This document shows, piece by piece, positions 53,971 to 62,737 of a stretch of DNA of 64,000 nt. Each line of letters starts with the position of its first letter. Position 1 is the stretch's first letter. The stretch lies in IMG/VR virus record IMGVR_UViG_3300026484_000087, positions 1 through 64,000 of that record; one strand, written 5' to 3'. The stretch comes from a virus. Below the pieces are notes generated by a model. The model was not told where the DNA came from. It searched no databases and saw only the letters and a list, made by a program, of their open reading frames with translations. The translations under genes and the position numbers were made by a program.

Positions 53971-55254
53971 TTAAGACAACATATCACCTAAATCCATTTT
54001 AACTGTTTTTATAGTAGTATCATGCATTGCTTTCATACTCAGATTAAGTATTGTACCACCAATATTAGTAACGATTAATGGAACGCTATTCGCATTTATA
54101 CTTAAACCAGTACCTGCACATATACTGCATATAGATTCACCTTTACTTAAACAATACATTGGCGATCTCATTTTAACATCTTTACCTATATAAGATTTGG
54201 CTACATTAATATCCTCCACATAAACTATTGTGGACCCAGATACAAGATATCTACCTATAAGGCTTTTATAATTATCATTCGTAACATTCCACATCTTATA
54301 ACCGTTGGTTTTACAATCCCCTTTACTTATAGTAATAGCCGAAGTTGCTCTAAGAAGTATCTTAGCTGTAAGTCCACCTTTATATGTTTCATTACCCCTA
54401 CTATAACTTGCGAACCTAACACTATTAAAATTACTGGCTAATTCTTTTGGATCATTACTATAACCATCTTCTAAGGCATGTTCAACTAGCTGTGCGTCAT
54501 CTTCTGGATTACTAAAGTTAACTTCAGCACCAGTCATTAGGAATAGTTTCTTTCTACTATTATTAAGGATCTTACCACCCATTAATTTACCTAAGGAAGG
54601 ATCATCTTTTAAGAACTCTTTATCATATGCTTTTAACTTATTCTCTATCTCAGCAATAACAGTATAATCTTTAAGGGCATCTGGACCATGTTCTTTAACA
54701 ACTTCCTCTATGAGCTTTTTACGATATTGTTTTATTCCATCTGGGGCTATCATTGACTTTTCTGTAGCTGAAACAGATATGACTTCTGCCCAATTCTGTA
54801 AATAAGTAGAGGCGTCTACAAAGTTAACATATTCGTCAATGCTTATGCCATCTTTTTTATCATCGTTATCCTTAAGAAGTATCGTTATATATTCATTCTC
54901 TATATCACTTACTTCAAAACGTTTATTTTGATAAGGCACCTTAGAACCAAAATTACCACTTAATAAAACATAGTTTAAAAGAACTCTACCTATTGTAGTA
55001 TCCTCATCCTTTTCAACGTTTTCTAAGAAACCTTTTTCTATCTTTATAGTATCTGTTGGATTTAAAATAGCTTTTCCTTTAACAGCACCATCTAAAACAA
55101 TATCTTTACCGTCAACATTAACCAATATAGAATTCTTATCAAACTTTATAAAATCGTTATCTTCTAGACCTATGGAAAACATAGCTATAACCCAATTAAG
55201 CTTTAATACTAACTTATTGTCTATGCTATACTTTAAATACTCTTTAATAGTCAT
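53971..55254 (-). CDS. RNA polymerase beta-prime subunit, C-terminal part (second, probably virion RNAP)
   Basis: A 427-aa second beta-prime C-terminal part. SVRFASYSRGNETYKGGLTA (278-297) matches the bridge helix region. C314, C368, C376 and C379 form the zinc site (GDCKT; RSPMYCLSKGESICSIC). GGTILNLSMKAMHD (399-412) corresponds to GEPGTQLTMRTFH, the trigger-loop start, and the protein ends 15 residues later. As phiKZ phages carry two polymerases, this is most likely the virion enzyme. Its ATG overlaps the stop of the 301-aa gene. Confidence 0.85.
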   Translation of the reverse strand: MTIKEYLKYSIDNKLVLKLNWVIAMFSIGLEDNDFIKFDKNSILVNVDGKDIVLDGAVKGKAILNPTDTIKIEKGFLENVEKDEDTTIGRVLLNYVLLSGNFGSKVPYQNKRFEVSDIENEYITILLKDNDDKKDGISIDEYVNFVDASTYLQNWAEVISVSATEKSMIAPDGIKQYRKKLIEEVVKEHGPDALKDYTVIAEIENKLKAYDKEFLKDDPSLGKLMGGKILNNSRKKLFLMTGAEVNFSNPEDDAQLVEHALEDGYSNDPKELASNFNSVRFASYSRGNETYKGGLTAKILLRATSAITISKGDCKTNGYKMWNVTNDNYKSLIGRYLVSGSTIVYVEDINVAKSYIGKDVKMRSPMYCLSKGESICSICAGTGLSINANSVPLIVTNIGGTILNLSMKAMHDTTIKTVKMDLGDMLS

Positions 55255-56159
55255 TATGCCTCCTTACTGAATACGTTATACTTATCCAAGTCTTTCAACT
55301 TAGAATATATAGATTCTACTTTTGATTTAACAATATTATAAACTATTGCTTTATCATTCTCATTCTCTATAATGTCCTCTACTATTTCTATATAAGCATC
55401 TAACATATTAAAACGTTGATCTTTAGATATTAAGATTAATGAAATGATGTCAAATGCAGCTTCTCTTGGATCGTGAGATATGTTATCAAAATATGCTTCC
55501 ATTAGTTTAGACAACTCTATATCTAAAATCATACCATCTACAGATATAACTAAACCAAGTATTTTATGGTCCTTAGTATCTTTATCTATAAACCTAAGAA
55601 GTTTTATCATGACATTGGCTTTTCTACTATCAATGATGCTTTGTGTAATATCTTCACTCTCATCTATAGTATTAACTATTGTATCTAGAACTTCTTTTAC
55701 CTTTTTACTAAACATAGGTCTAACTTCATCTATGATATCAAATACTCTATATTTACCAATATCGGTTATAGAACTTATAACGTCTGACATTACTTCAAAC
55801 TGATCATCTACGTTCTCATAGCTACTAACAAGGTTAACTGCTATACTATAATCAATTTCCATAATAGTAGCCATAGACATTAGAATAGAACTTATTTCAT
55901 TTAACTTAGTTTTTTCTCTATCAAGAATCAATCCCATTTCATCTAGCACATCAAATGCACTATTAGTTATAGTCTTAATTAATAAAAAAGAATAATTATC
56001 TGGTCTACCATCCATAGGTAGGTTAACTATATCATATAACCTATTTGTTATAACATCATATTCCAATATCTCAAATGCAGATAATATTCTAAATATATCT
56101 GCATGTGATACTGGATGACAGTTATCATAAATTTCTTCCTTTATTAACTCATCTTCCAT
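55254..56159 (-). CDS. RNAP-linked helical protein
   Basis: A 301-aa acidic helical protein (MEDELIKEEIYDNCHPVSHA...). The 1-nt stop/start overlap with the beta-prime part downstream implies translational coupling and perhaps a physical partner in the virion RNAP or the head. No motif recognised. Confidence 0.6.
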   Translation of the reverse strand: MEDELIKEEIYDNCHPVSHADIFRILSAFEILEYDVITNRLYDIVNLPMDGRPDNYSFLLIKTITNSAFDVLDEMGLILDREKTKLNEISSILMSMATIMEIDYSIAVNLVSSYENVDDQFEVMSDVISSITDIGKYRVFDIIDEVRPMFSKKVKEVLDTIVNTIDESEDITQSIIDSRKANVMIKLLRFIDKDTKDHKILGLVISVDGMILDIELSKLMEAYFDNISHDPREAAFDIISLILISKDQRFNMLDAYIEIVEDIIENENDKAIVYNIVKSKVESIYSKLKDLDKYNVFSKEA

Positions 56160-56174
56160 ATTTTACTTCCTTAT

Positions 56175-56783
56175 TTAAAGCTCATCACCATCTGGACTAG
56201 ATGGATCAATACCATTAGCGATTAAGTCAGCAACAGCATCCCAAGTATCTCTTATTGAAAATTGATCTATAGGATGTAAATCATCTATTTCACTACTACT
56301 GTAAGAAACAATAAAACCATCACCGTTATCATCAAATTGTAACATTCCATCCATAACCTCTTTATAACGGATATGTTCCTCCACATTTTTAACACTTGGA
56401 TCCACGTTATAATACATATCGTCATATGCACTACATTGTTGATTTCTGTTAAGATCGAATAATTCTGGTTGTACCATAATATATTCTTGCATCTTTGGTG
56501 TAGCATTAAATACTGTTGATGTATTGTATCTAATAATTACATCTGGATTAATATGGTTATCTAATGTACTAACTAACGCTTTCGCACTATTTATAACAGC
56601 TGCACTATTATAATTCTCATAGATACTCCTAGTTGTATCTATGAAGTTACTGGCAATATTACCTAACTTAGCAGTAGCTGAATTTATAGAATTATTTATA
56701 TAGTTTAACAAATTGCCATCTGGTTGCGTATATACTAAGGCTTCAAACCCAGCATCCCCGCCTGATATAACTCTTGCTTGCAT
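56175..56783 (-). CDS. hypothetical protein
   Basis: 202 aa from MQARVISGGDAG; the AGGAGG site 5 nt before the ATG at 56781-56783 decides the start. It contains FDDNGDGFIVSYSSSEID (~145-162), an EF-hand-like acidic loop (DDNGDG). First gene of the unit leading to RNAP beta-prime. Function unknown. Confidence 0.6.
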   Translation of the reverse strand: MQARVISGGDAGFEALVYTQPDGNLLNYINNSINSATAKLGNIASNFIDTTRSIYENYNSAAVINSAKALVSTLDNHINPDVIIRYNTSTVFNATPKMQEYIMVQPELFDLNRNQQCSAYDDMYYNVDPSVKNVEEHIRYKEVMDGMLQFDDNGDGFIVSYSSSEIDDLHPIDQFSIRDTWDAVADLIANGIDPSSPDGDEL

Positions 56784-56797
56784 GCGTCCTCCTTTTC

Positions 56798-56820
56798 TTA
56801 TCATTTATTTACCATGGTTG
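56798..56820 (-). promoter_or_regulatory. class B promoter-like motif
   Basis: Minus strand CAACCATGGTAAATAAATGA then TAAG, upstream of the 202-aa gene. Confidence 0.35.
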
Positions 56821-56954
56821 AAAAAAGTATAAGAATATACAGTTCTCTATATTAATAATATATGCTTAAATAAAATTTGATTACATAAAAAATGTAAATG
56901 ATTAATATTATTGATAACAGACATATTAGTCTAATTATACAAAAGGATAAAAAA

Positions 56955-57506
56955 ATGAGTGAAAATGTTAAAAACGAAAAGGTAACTGCTGAGAATGATG
57001 ATTTCTCTGCTAAGAAAGTAGATAAGGAAAATATTGCTGGAAATGAAGAAATCGTTGGAGTAGTTCCTGTTGATAGCAAAAATGTTAGTTGGGATGAATT
57101 ACATGCCACACATAAGGGTATGGCTAGTGACATTTTAGACTTACAAATGCTTGTTGTTACTATGGTTAAAACAAATGAACATAAAATTGATTCAGACCCT
57201 AAACTATATGCGATGGTTACTGGATTAATGAAATCTATAGATGATGTTGCTTTAGAGCTAAAAGAAACTCAAGATAGATACGCTGGTAAGGGTACTGGTC
57301 TTATCGATAAAGACGATGAAGAAGGAAACATGTTATATGTTGAAACTCTTGGTAGATATATTGGTATCGGTGAAAAATTTGCTGTTCTATCTAGCACTGC
57401 TATTACCGACATTGTTACCCTTATAAATTTGGATAATAACATTATTCAAACATCTATAAAAGTACAAACTGACATAGCTAAAGCTGTAGCTGAAAACAAT
57501 AAATAA
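56955..57506 (+). CDS. hypothetical structural-type protein
   Basis: 183 aa from MSENVKNEKVTAEN (AAAGGA upstream of the ATG at 56955). Charged, disordered first ~40 residues, then a long helical region. It is 13 nt upstream of the frameshifted structural gene and probably part of the same morphogenesis unit. Function unknown. Confidence 0.6.
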   Translation: MSENVKNEKVTAENDDFSAKKVDKENIAGNEEIVGVVPVDSKNVSWDELHATHKGMASDILDLQMLVVTMVKTNEHKIDSDPKLYAMVTGLMKSIDDVALELKETQDRYAGKGTGLIDKDDEEGNMLYVETLGRYIGIGEKFAVLSSTAITDIVTLINLDNNIIQTSIKVQTDIAKAVAENNK

Positions 57507-57519
57507 GAAAGGATGATTT

Positions 57520-59133
57520 ATGAATAAGCCGAAATTTAATGGAGGTATTGATCTAACTTCAAATAGACCAGTATCTGTAGCCGACGTTGAAGTAAAAGAA
57601 GAAGGTGCTGTAGTTGAGCCTAAGGTAGCCGATGTAGCTCCTAAAAAAGAGATACAAGAACCAATTAAACAGGAAGAACCTATAGAGGTTGAAAAAGAAA
57701 TAGAGGAAATATTACCTGGTGGACCTATGGTAGATGCTGTAATTATGCCTAGTAGTACATATGAAGATATTTTTAATGCCATGAAAATCATGAATAGTAT
57801 CGACGACGATACGTTTGCTGATGATTTCACAGATAAAGAGTCTTTAGCTGTAGGAATAGTTGCTGATGGTCTTAGAGTAACAGTTAAGCAGAATGCTTTA
57901 GTTAATACTCTAAAAGACAAAGAAGCACAATGGGAACTTGAACCAAAGTATGCAGATAAAGCTTTAACTATCAGAGAACTTGTTGTTGGTAAAAATGCTA
58001 AAGGAGAACTAAAGGGTTCTGCTGCTACAGCTAAGTTTTATAACTACCTTGGACTTGGTGGTATTATACAGGTACCATTATGGCATAGTGGGTTTTGGAT
58101 CTCTTTAAAACCAATTAAAGAATCTGATCTTCTAAACTTGGAGATGTCTATTGCTGACAACCAAATTAGATTAGGTAGGGAAACAAACACTTTAATCTAT
58201 TCTAACTACAGCGTTGTATTTGATAGACTTGTTTTAGAATTTGTTACTAGACATATCCAAAGTTGTTCTTTAGACATTGCTGACATAAATGAGATAACTA
58301 AATATATTAAGATGCAAGATCTTTATCCTTTAGTTAATGGTTTAATTCAATCTATTTATGTTAAAGGTTTTAAAGACGTTAGAACATGTATGAATTCTTT
58401 AAACATAAATCCAGTTACTGGTAAACCTGAATGCGATCATACCATAGAATCCATTATTGATCCTAAGAAATTGTTATGGGTAAATAGAAAAGCTCTAGAT
58501 ACTAACCATATGAAAATAATGGTTAAGCGTGGTCCTAAAACAGTAAGTATAGATGAGGTGCTTGAGTATCAATCTACATTACCTGTAAACAAACCACATA
58601 CGTATACTATACCTACTGAAAATGGTCTAGATATAACAATGACTTTAAAAGCACCTACAATTGATGAACATATTATTAGTGGTGAAACGTGGGTAAACAA
58701 CATTATAGATCTTACTGAAAAATTATTCACTGAGAAACTTAGTGTAGATGAAAAGAACAAGAGAGTTAACGCAAGTAGTAAAATGGTTCTTCTAAGTGCA
58801 TACAATCACTTTATTCAGTCTCTTGGATTACCAGATGGTAGCACTGTTAATGATAAAGAAACAATGGACAATATCTTAGAGATGCTAGTTTCTGATCAAG
58901 TTGCATTTAAAGAGATTCTTAGTAGAGTAAAAGATTATATAGATCTTAACACTATTGCTGTTGTTGGTATTCCTAAATACAGATGTCCAAATTGTGATCT
59001 TAAACAAGGTGATGATAATCTAAATGAGGCATTTAAAGACATTATTCCAATAAATGTACTTGAAGCTTTTTTCGACCTAAGCATTCTCAAAACAAGCAAA
59101 ATTTCAGAAAGAAACCTGGAAGAGAACATCTAG
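57520..59133 (+). CDS. structural/assembly protein with -1 frameshift extension
   Basis: The zero-frame product is 537 aa. Pro/Glu/Val-rich first ~65 residues precede a folded core (WHSGFWISLKPIKESDLLNL...) and a C-terminal zinc-like pair YRCPNC (~485). A TTTTTTC slippery site at 59067-59073 lies 20 codons before the stop. The -1 frame from there is open and joins the next frame, giving a predicted 687-aa fusion (57520-59073 joined to 59073-59582). It may be a tail or baseplate assembly factor; the family is not certain. Confidence 0.7.
   Translation: MNKPKFNGGIDLTSNRPVSVADVEVKEEGAVVEPKVADVAPKKEIQEPIKQEEPIEVEKEIEEILPGGPMVDAVIMPSSTYEDIFNAMKIMNSIDDDTFADDFTDKESLAVGIVADGLRVTVKQNALVNTLKDKEAQWELEPKYADKALTIRELVVGKNAKGELKGSAATAKFYNYLGLGGIIQVPLWHSGFWISLKPIKESDLLNLEMSIADNQIRLGRETNTLIYSNYSVVFDRLVLEFVTRHIQSCSLDIADINEITKYIKMQDLYPLVNGLIQSIYVKGFKDVRTCMNSLNINPVTGKPECDHTIESIIDPKKLLWVNRKALDTNHMKIMVKRGPKTVSIDEVLEYQSTLPVNKPHTYTIPTENGLDITMTLKAPTIDEHIISGETWVNNIIDLTEKLFTEKLSVDEKNKRVNASSKMVLLSAYNHFIQSLGLPDGSTVNDKETMDNILEMLVSDQVAFKEILSRVKDYIDLNTIAVVGIPKYRCPNCDLKQGDDNLNEAFKDIIPINVLEAFFDLSILKTSKISERNLEENI
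59067..59073 (+). other. slippery heptamer TTTTTTC for -1 frameshifting
   Basis: In zero frame it reads GC-T TTT TTC, the X XXY YYZ form. Both tRNAs re-pair fully after a one-nt slip (TTT, TTT). The -1 frame has no stop from 59064 to the stop at 59580-59582. No strong stimulatory hairpin was found just downstream. Confidence 0.55.
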
Positions 59134-59582
59134 TAGAACGCAAACTAGAAAGTAACAACCTTGAATATATAGATAACATTATACAAAATATAAGTATAGT
59201 GTTATCTAGCCCTGAGAGTGCTATTCTTTTATCTGACGTTTATGATGACATAAATGGTCTTAAGGGCAATAGTGAAGCCGATAAACTATTCGGCAGCGTT
59301 TTATACAGAGAAGAGGAAGACCTGGTTGTTTGTACTAGATTAGATAGCCTTATAAAGATTTACAGTTCTTACAATATAAGAGAATTCTTTGGACTTAGTC
59401 TAAATGAATTTATGGATTTGCCTGGATGGAAAATAAATAGTCTTACAGAAAATGCAATAGAAATAATGGAAGAAAAAGAAAAAGAATTAGCTGAACTTCA
59501 GGAAGAAGTTGAAAATGATTCATCTAACATAGAAAATAGTATGGAGAGAACAATGTATGATATAGGAGAAACACGTGGATAA
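59073..59582 (+). CDS. -1 frame C-terminal extension of the upstream structural protein
   Basis: About 169 aa, reached by the -1 shift at 59067-59073. It begins RPKHSQNKQNFRKKPGREHL, a basic region, then LVVCTRLDSLIKIYSSYNIR and an acidic coiled end. As a separate gene it has no ATG; the only candidate is GTG at 59199 with no Shine-Dalgarno. Much of the open frame (59064-59199) would then be unexplained, so fusion by frameshift is preferred. A simple broken gene is the alternative. Confidence 0.6.
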   Translation, partial: RPKHSQNKQNFRKKPGREHLVERKLESNNLEYIDNIIQNISIVLSSPESAILLSDVYDDINGLKGNSEADKLFGSVLYREEEDLVVCTRLDSLIKIYSSYNIREFFGLSLNEFMDLPGWKINSLTENAIEIMEEKEKELAELQEEVENDSSNIENSMERTMYDIGETRG

Positions 59583-60273
59583 TGATATTATAAACGGGGT
59601 ATACATAGAACTTGATACATTAATGGATACCAGATTAAGTTTATTATTCGATATAGATAAGGATATGATAGTACCTTACATAACAAGTGGTAAGTATCAT
59701 AATCGCTATATTGATGAATTTGGTTATTTGTCTGTAAAAGTATTTAGAACTATTTATAAAAAAAGAAATGCTAATGTTCTAAATAACCCTAGTCCAACTA
59801 TGATAATGGACCTATTGTCTGACTATTGTTACGAAGCTCTGCATTCTAGTAAAACATTTAATAATGGTAAACCAATAAATGTATTCTTAAATCTGTACCC
59901 GTACAATCTAACTGAAGAAAGCAAAGAGCTTATAAGAATGGGTATGGTTAATAATCTCAAATCTGAAGTTAATGTTGAGTTACTATTTAAACCTTACGAT
60001 GAAATTACTCCTGACTTCATAAATGATGAAATAGGGTTGATGATAATGTATGATGGATTATCTTGGGTGGAACACCATATGCTTAATAAAAACTTAATTA
60101 AGACATCTTTACCAAATGTTACACTATTAACTCCTATGCTTCTACATAGAAAACTTATGATTAAAGAAAGTGAGTTAGGAACGTTCTTTGAAGATGTAGA
60201 AAAAAACATGGCTATGCTAATAGGTATAAATTTTATACCTACCAAATTCTTCTCTGTTAAAAAAGAAAAATAA
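59575..60273 (+). CDS. structural-type protein, GTG start
   Basis: A 232-aa protein starting with GTG at 59575. AGGAG lies 7 nt upstream, and the start overlaps the previous stop by 8 nt. Mixed alpha/beta with no motif. Last gene of the plus-strand morphogenesis unit, ending at a bidirectional hairpin. Confidence 0.65.
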   Translation: MDNDIINGVYIELDTLMDTRLSLLFDIDKDMIVPYITSGKYHNRYIDEFGYLSVKVFRTIYKKRNANVLNNPSPTMIMDLLSDYCYEALHSSKTFNNGKPINVFLNLYPYNLTEESKELIRMGMVNNLKSEVNVELLFKPYDEITPDFINDEIGLMIMYDGLSWVEHHMLNKNLIKTSLPNVTLLTPMLLHRKLMIKESELGTFFEDVEKNMAMLIGINFIPTKFFSVKKEK

Positions 60274-60307
60274 CTATACTATGTAGCAATGCTACATAGT
60301 ATAGTTA
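60271..60307. terminator. 17-bp bidirectional hairpin
   Basis: taactatactatgtagc / gctacatagtatagtta with a 3-nt loop, covering the stops of the convergent genes. Confidence 0.7.
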
Positions 60308-60487
60308 ACCTGCTGAGTGTATTAGACTTAAAAGTATTAACCATGTTATATACATGCCTATAAAGGCCCCTACAACATAAAATGATATACCTAATAAGAA
60401 TATCATATCACGATTCTTTATAGCCGTATAGAGCATTAGAATGAGCATTAGAGACAATATTATTGTCGTAGCTATTAAAACAAACAT
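60305..60487 (-). CDS. small two-span membrane protein
   Basis: 60 aa with two hydrophobic helices (LIATTIILSLMLILMLYTAI and FLLGISFYVVGAFIGMYITW), a charged turn KNRD between them, and little else. Such proteins can be holins, superinfection or membrane-docking factors. It lies downstream of RNAP beta-prime and far from the endolysin candidate, so the holin idea is weak. Confidence 0.55.
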   Translation of the reverse strand: MFVLIATTIILSLMLILMLYTAIKNRDMIFLLGISFYVVGAFIGMYITWLILLSLIHSAG

Positions 60488-60488
60488 T

Positions 60489-60695
60489 TTAATACTTACT
60501 TAAAATCTCTAATAATAAAGCTTCTGCTGTTTCTTCAACAACATCTTCTATAGTAAGAAGAGCTTCTAGCTCTCCTATAAAATCTTTATTATTATCATCT
60601 AACAATTTAAATACTTTTAATCTAGTTTCATCATTTATATTTGGATGGATATGCTCATCTATAAATATATCCATTCTTTCTTTAGTAACCATCAT
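60489..60695 (-). CDS. small acidic protein, unknown
   Basis: A 68-aa acidic helical protein (VTKERMDIFIDEHIHPNIND...). It starts 7 nt after the RNAP beta-prime stop and ends 1 nt before the membrane protein start. Co-transcription with RNAP suggests an accessory role; unproven. Confidence 0.55.
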   Translation of the reverse strand: MMVTKERMDIFIDEHIHPNINDETRLKVFKLLDDNNKDFIGELEALLTIEDVVEETAEALLLEILSKY

Positions 60696-60702
60696 TACTC
60701 CT

Positions 60703-62199
60703 TTAAGTTACAATACTATCAGCATCTACTTCTATTTTTCTCATACTAGCTATAATATTAAGACTATCTATGTTAGTATCATTCTTATCATAAAGATAGT
60801 TAGTTATAGTTGCAATAGTTGGTTTAGGTAGATTTAATAAACCACTAACTTCATTAATGGAATTTCTACCAGGGATTGAATATGCAGGATCTAATGTATG
60901 TGCTTTATCACACATATTATTATCTGCCAATATAATACAGTTTAACTCATCGCCATCAAAGTCAGCATTCATAGCAGCAGTTATAAGAATAGACATACTA
61001 ATGGTATAATCCATCGGATCTGTCTTAAACTTATTAATAAAAACTCTTTGAGCACTACCCTGGTGCAAACTTGGATTTCTATGTAGAATTATAGCTATTT
61101 TACCTTTAGTATAACTATCTCTAAGTAACTCGTTTAAAGCTTTATCAACTATAGGATCATAATTGTTAACTGCGTATATAAGTAAGTTACTTGCTACCTT
61201 AAAGGTCATATCATATCTATTACAAAGAATATTAAGAAGATGCGGTCTAAATGCGGTAACGCCTATCGCCCATGGTACCTCTACTTCATCATACTTATGT
61301 GGTCCAGGAATTGATGTAATTACGGCTCTAAAGGTAAAGTGACCTCTACCACCATAGATATGTTTTCTAAAGATACCTGGTTTACTAGATAGGTAAACCT
61401 TGTTGTAATACTGATATATTCCAGATAAGTCACTAATGGTTCTGGCCATAGCATTTGATTTCTTATTAGGTGTTTGTTTTGGATCATTAACCATCTTAAC
61501 AAATTGAAGAACTGTATCTATTACATCAGCTATACCTAAATTTGTATAGTTACCTTTACTAGTATTTTCGATAATGAACAGTTTCTTGTTAACTATAGGA
61601 AGCCAGTAGCTATATATTAAATCTTTACTATTCCTATATAGATTTAAAAGACCTTCAATTATCTCTTTCTTTCTAGGTGTTTTAAATGTAGAGTAATTCT
61701 GAAGAAAGATAAGAATGTTCTCTATATTGTCAACTAAGAAAGGATAACTTCTCTCAAAGTTTGGAAGAGTATTCTTAATAGCTATTAAGAAATCTGGTAT
61801 CTCGGTACCAGGATTATAACTAGTATCGGATAACCAACGCATACAATCTATCTTTTTACCCATAACTGTACGCAACATTAGCCAAAAGTGGGGACTCATG
61901 AACTTGGGCATATCGTCGATAGCATGTAACCATAATAATGGATCTGTTTTATCCTGAAATTCTCTTACAGTAGTAGAACATTTAGGACAAATTTTACCAC
62001 TAAGATAACCGCCTTTCATATGTCCACAATCACATGCTGGGACCATTGAAATAGTGTTATCATCATATACTGTTAAAAGTGCATTTGTTATTCTCTCTCT
62101 ATCTTCTATAGAATAGTATTTAACATCATTAAGTACTATTTTATCACCTGTTGTTTCTTTATAATAAGTGTCAAGATTTTTTAATCTTTGAAATATCAT
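60703..62199 (-). CDS. RNA polymerase beta-prime subunit, N-terminal (catalytic) part
   Basis: A 498-aa N-terminal beta-prime part. A zinc site near the start (CDCG at 56-59, CPKC at 71-74) is followed by GIFRKHIYGGRGHFTFRAVI (275-294), matching [20 protein letters not shown]. The catalytic NADFDGD is at 411-417 with Mg-binding D413, D415 and D417. Its leader is identical over 59 bp with that of the nvRNAP beta locus and has the class A hairpin, which points to the non-virion enzyme. It would pair with the beta-prime C-terminal part at 5676-7706. Confidence 0.92.
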   Translation of the reverse strand: MIFQRLKNLDTYYKETTGDKIVLNDVKYYSIEDRERITNALLTVYDDNTISMVPACDCGHMKGGYLSGKICPKCSTTVREFQDKTDPLLWLHAIDDMPKFMSPHFWLMLRTVMGKKIDCMRWLSDTSYNPGTEIPDFLIAIKNTLPNFERSYPFLVDNIENILIFLQNYSTFKTPRKKEIIEGLLNLYRNSKDLIYSYWLPIVNKKLFIIENTSKGNYTNLGIADVIDTVLQFVKMVNDPKQTPNKKSNAMARTISDLSGIYQYYNKVYLSSKPGIFRKHIYGGRGHFTFRAVITSIPGPHKYDEVEVPWAIGVTAFRPHLLNILCNRYDMTFKVASNLLIYAVNNYDPIVDKALNELLRDSYTKGKIAIILHRNPSLHQGSAQRVFINKFKTDPMDYTISMSILITAAMNADFDGDELNCIILADNNMCDKAHTLDPAYSIPGRNSINEVSGLLNLPKPTIATITNYLYDKNDTNIDSLNIIASMRKIEVDADSIVT

Positions 62200-62255
62200 C
62201 TTATTCTCCTTGGGTTATTTATTGATACTGCCTAGTACCTACTTTAATAATATAT
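62197..62255 (-). repeat. 59-bp leader repeat, copy 2 (identical to 12916-12974)
   Basis: Includes start codon, AAGGAG, hairpin and AT box. Every position matches the leader of the membrane peptide/RNAP beta locus. Confidence 0.9.
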
Positions 62256-62260
62256 GGTTA
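62224..62260 (-). promoter_or_regulatory. class A promoter-like box with leader hairpin
   Basis: AACCATATATTATTAAAGTA and hairpin GGTACT-AGGC-AGTATC (62224-62239), driving RNAP beta-prime N-terminal part. Confidence 0.65.
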
Positions 62261-62268
62261 TGATATAT

Positions 62269-62661
62269 TTACTTAATATTTAATCTACCTGCTTCCATTA
62301 CTGGGATGTTCGCTTCAGTAGGCACATATATAATCTTTTCAATATTACCATTATTTAATGCTTCTCCAAATGCACCTAAGAACTCTTGATATCTGTACTC
62401 TGGATATTTCTTTGCAGCCTCACCAACTATTTTAATTGCTTGTGCTCTAAGCTTTGATGCCTCTAGTTCACCCCTAGCCTGTTCAATTTGTATTTGTCTA
62501 GATTGAGTAGCCTCTGCTAACTTGGCTCTACCTGACATCTCCATAGACCAAACCTTATATTTAGGTATTATAAACATTAATGTCGCAATACAAACCATTA
62601 TTAAAATACCATATGCAATTAGATCAACCCTTACCATAAACTCTTTTTCATTATTATTCAT
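62269..62661 (-). CDS. SPFH/prohibitin-like membrane protein
   Basis: 130 aa from MNNNEKEFMVRVDL (AAAGG site decides the ATG at 62659-62661). One N-terminal transmembrane helix (LIAYGILIMVCIATLMFIIP) precedes a charged helix (AKLAEATQSRQIQIEQARGE...). The end GEALNNGNIEKIIYVPTEAN recalls the coiled-coil end of prohibitin/HflC proteins, lacking most of the SPFH domain. Small versions occur in large phages; a membrane scaffold or protease-modulating role is inferred. Confidence 0.65.
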   Translation of the reverse strand: MNNNEKEFMVRVDLIAYGILIMVCIATLMFIIPKYKVWSMEMSGRAKLAEATQSRQIQIEQARGELEASKLRAQAIKIVGEAAKKYPEYRYQEFLGAFGEALNNGNIEKIIYVPTEANIPVMEAGRLNIK

Positions 62662-62737
62662 CTTCTTTTTTCCTTTATAAATTAAACTAAAAAATAAAGA
62701 CAAGCTTGGTAATAAATACCAAACTTATCTTAAACTA

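Noticed and set aside
59199-59582. Stand-alone gene with GTG start at 59199
   Set aside because: No Shine-Dalgarno, and the frame is already open upstream to the slippery site; frameshift product preferred.
60305-60487. Holin call for the 60-aa membrane protein
   Set aside because: Two membrane spans only; it lies in an RNAP operon and far from the transglycosylase. Left as a generic membrane protein.
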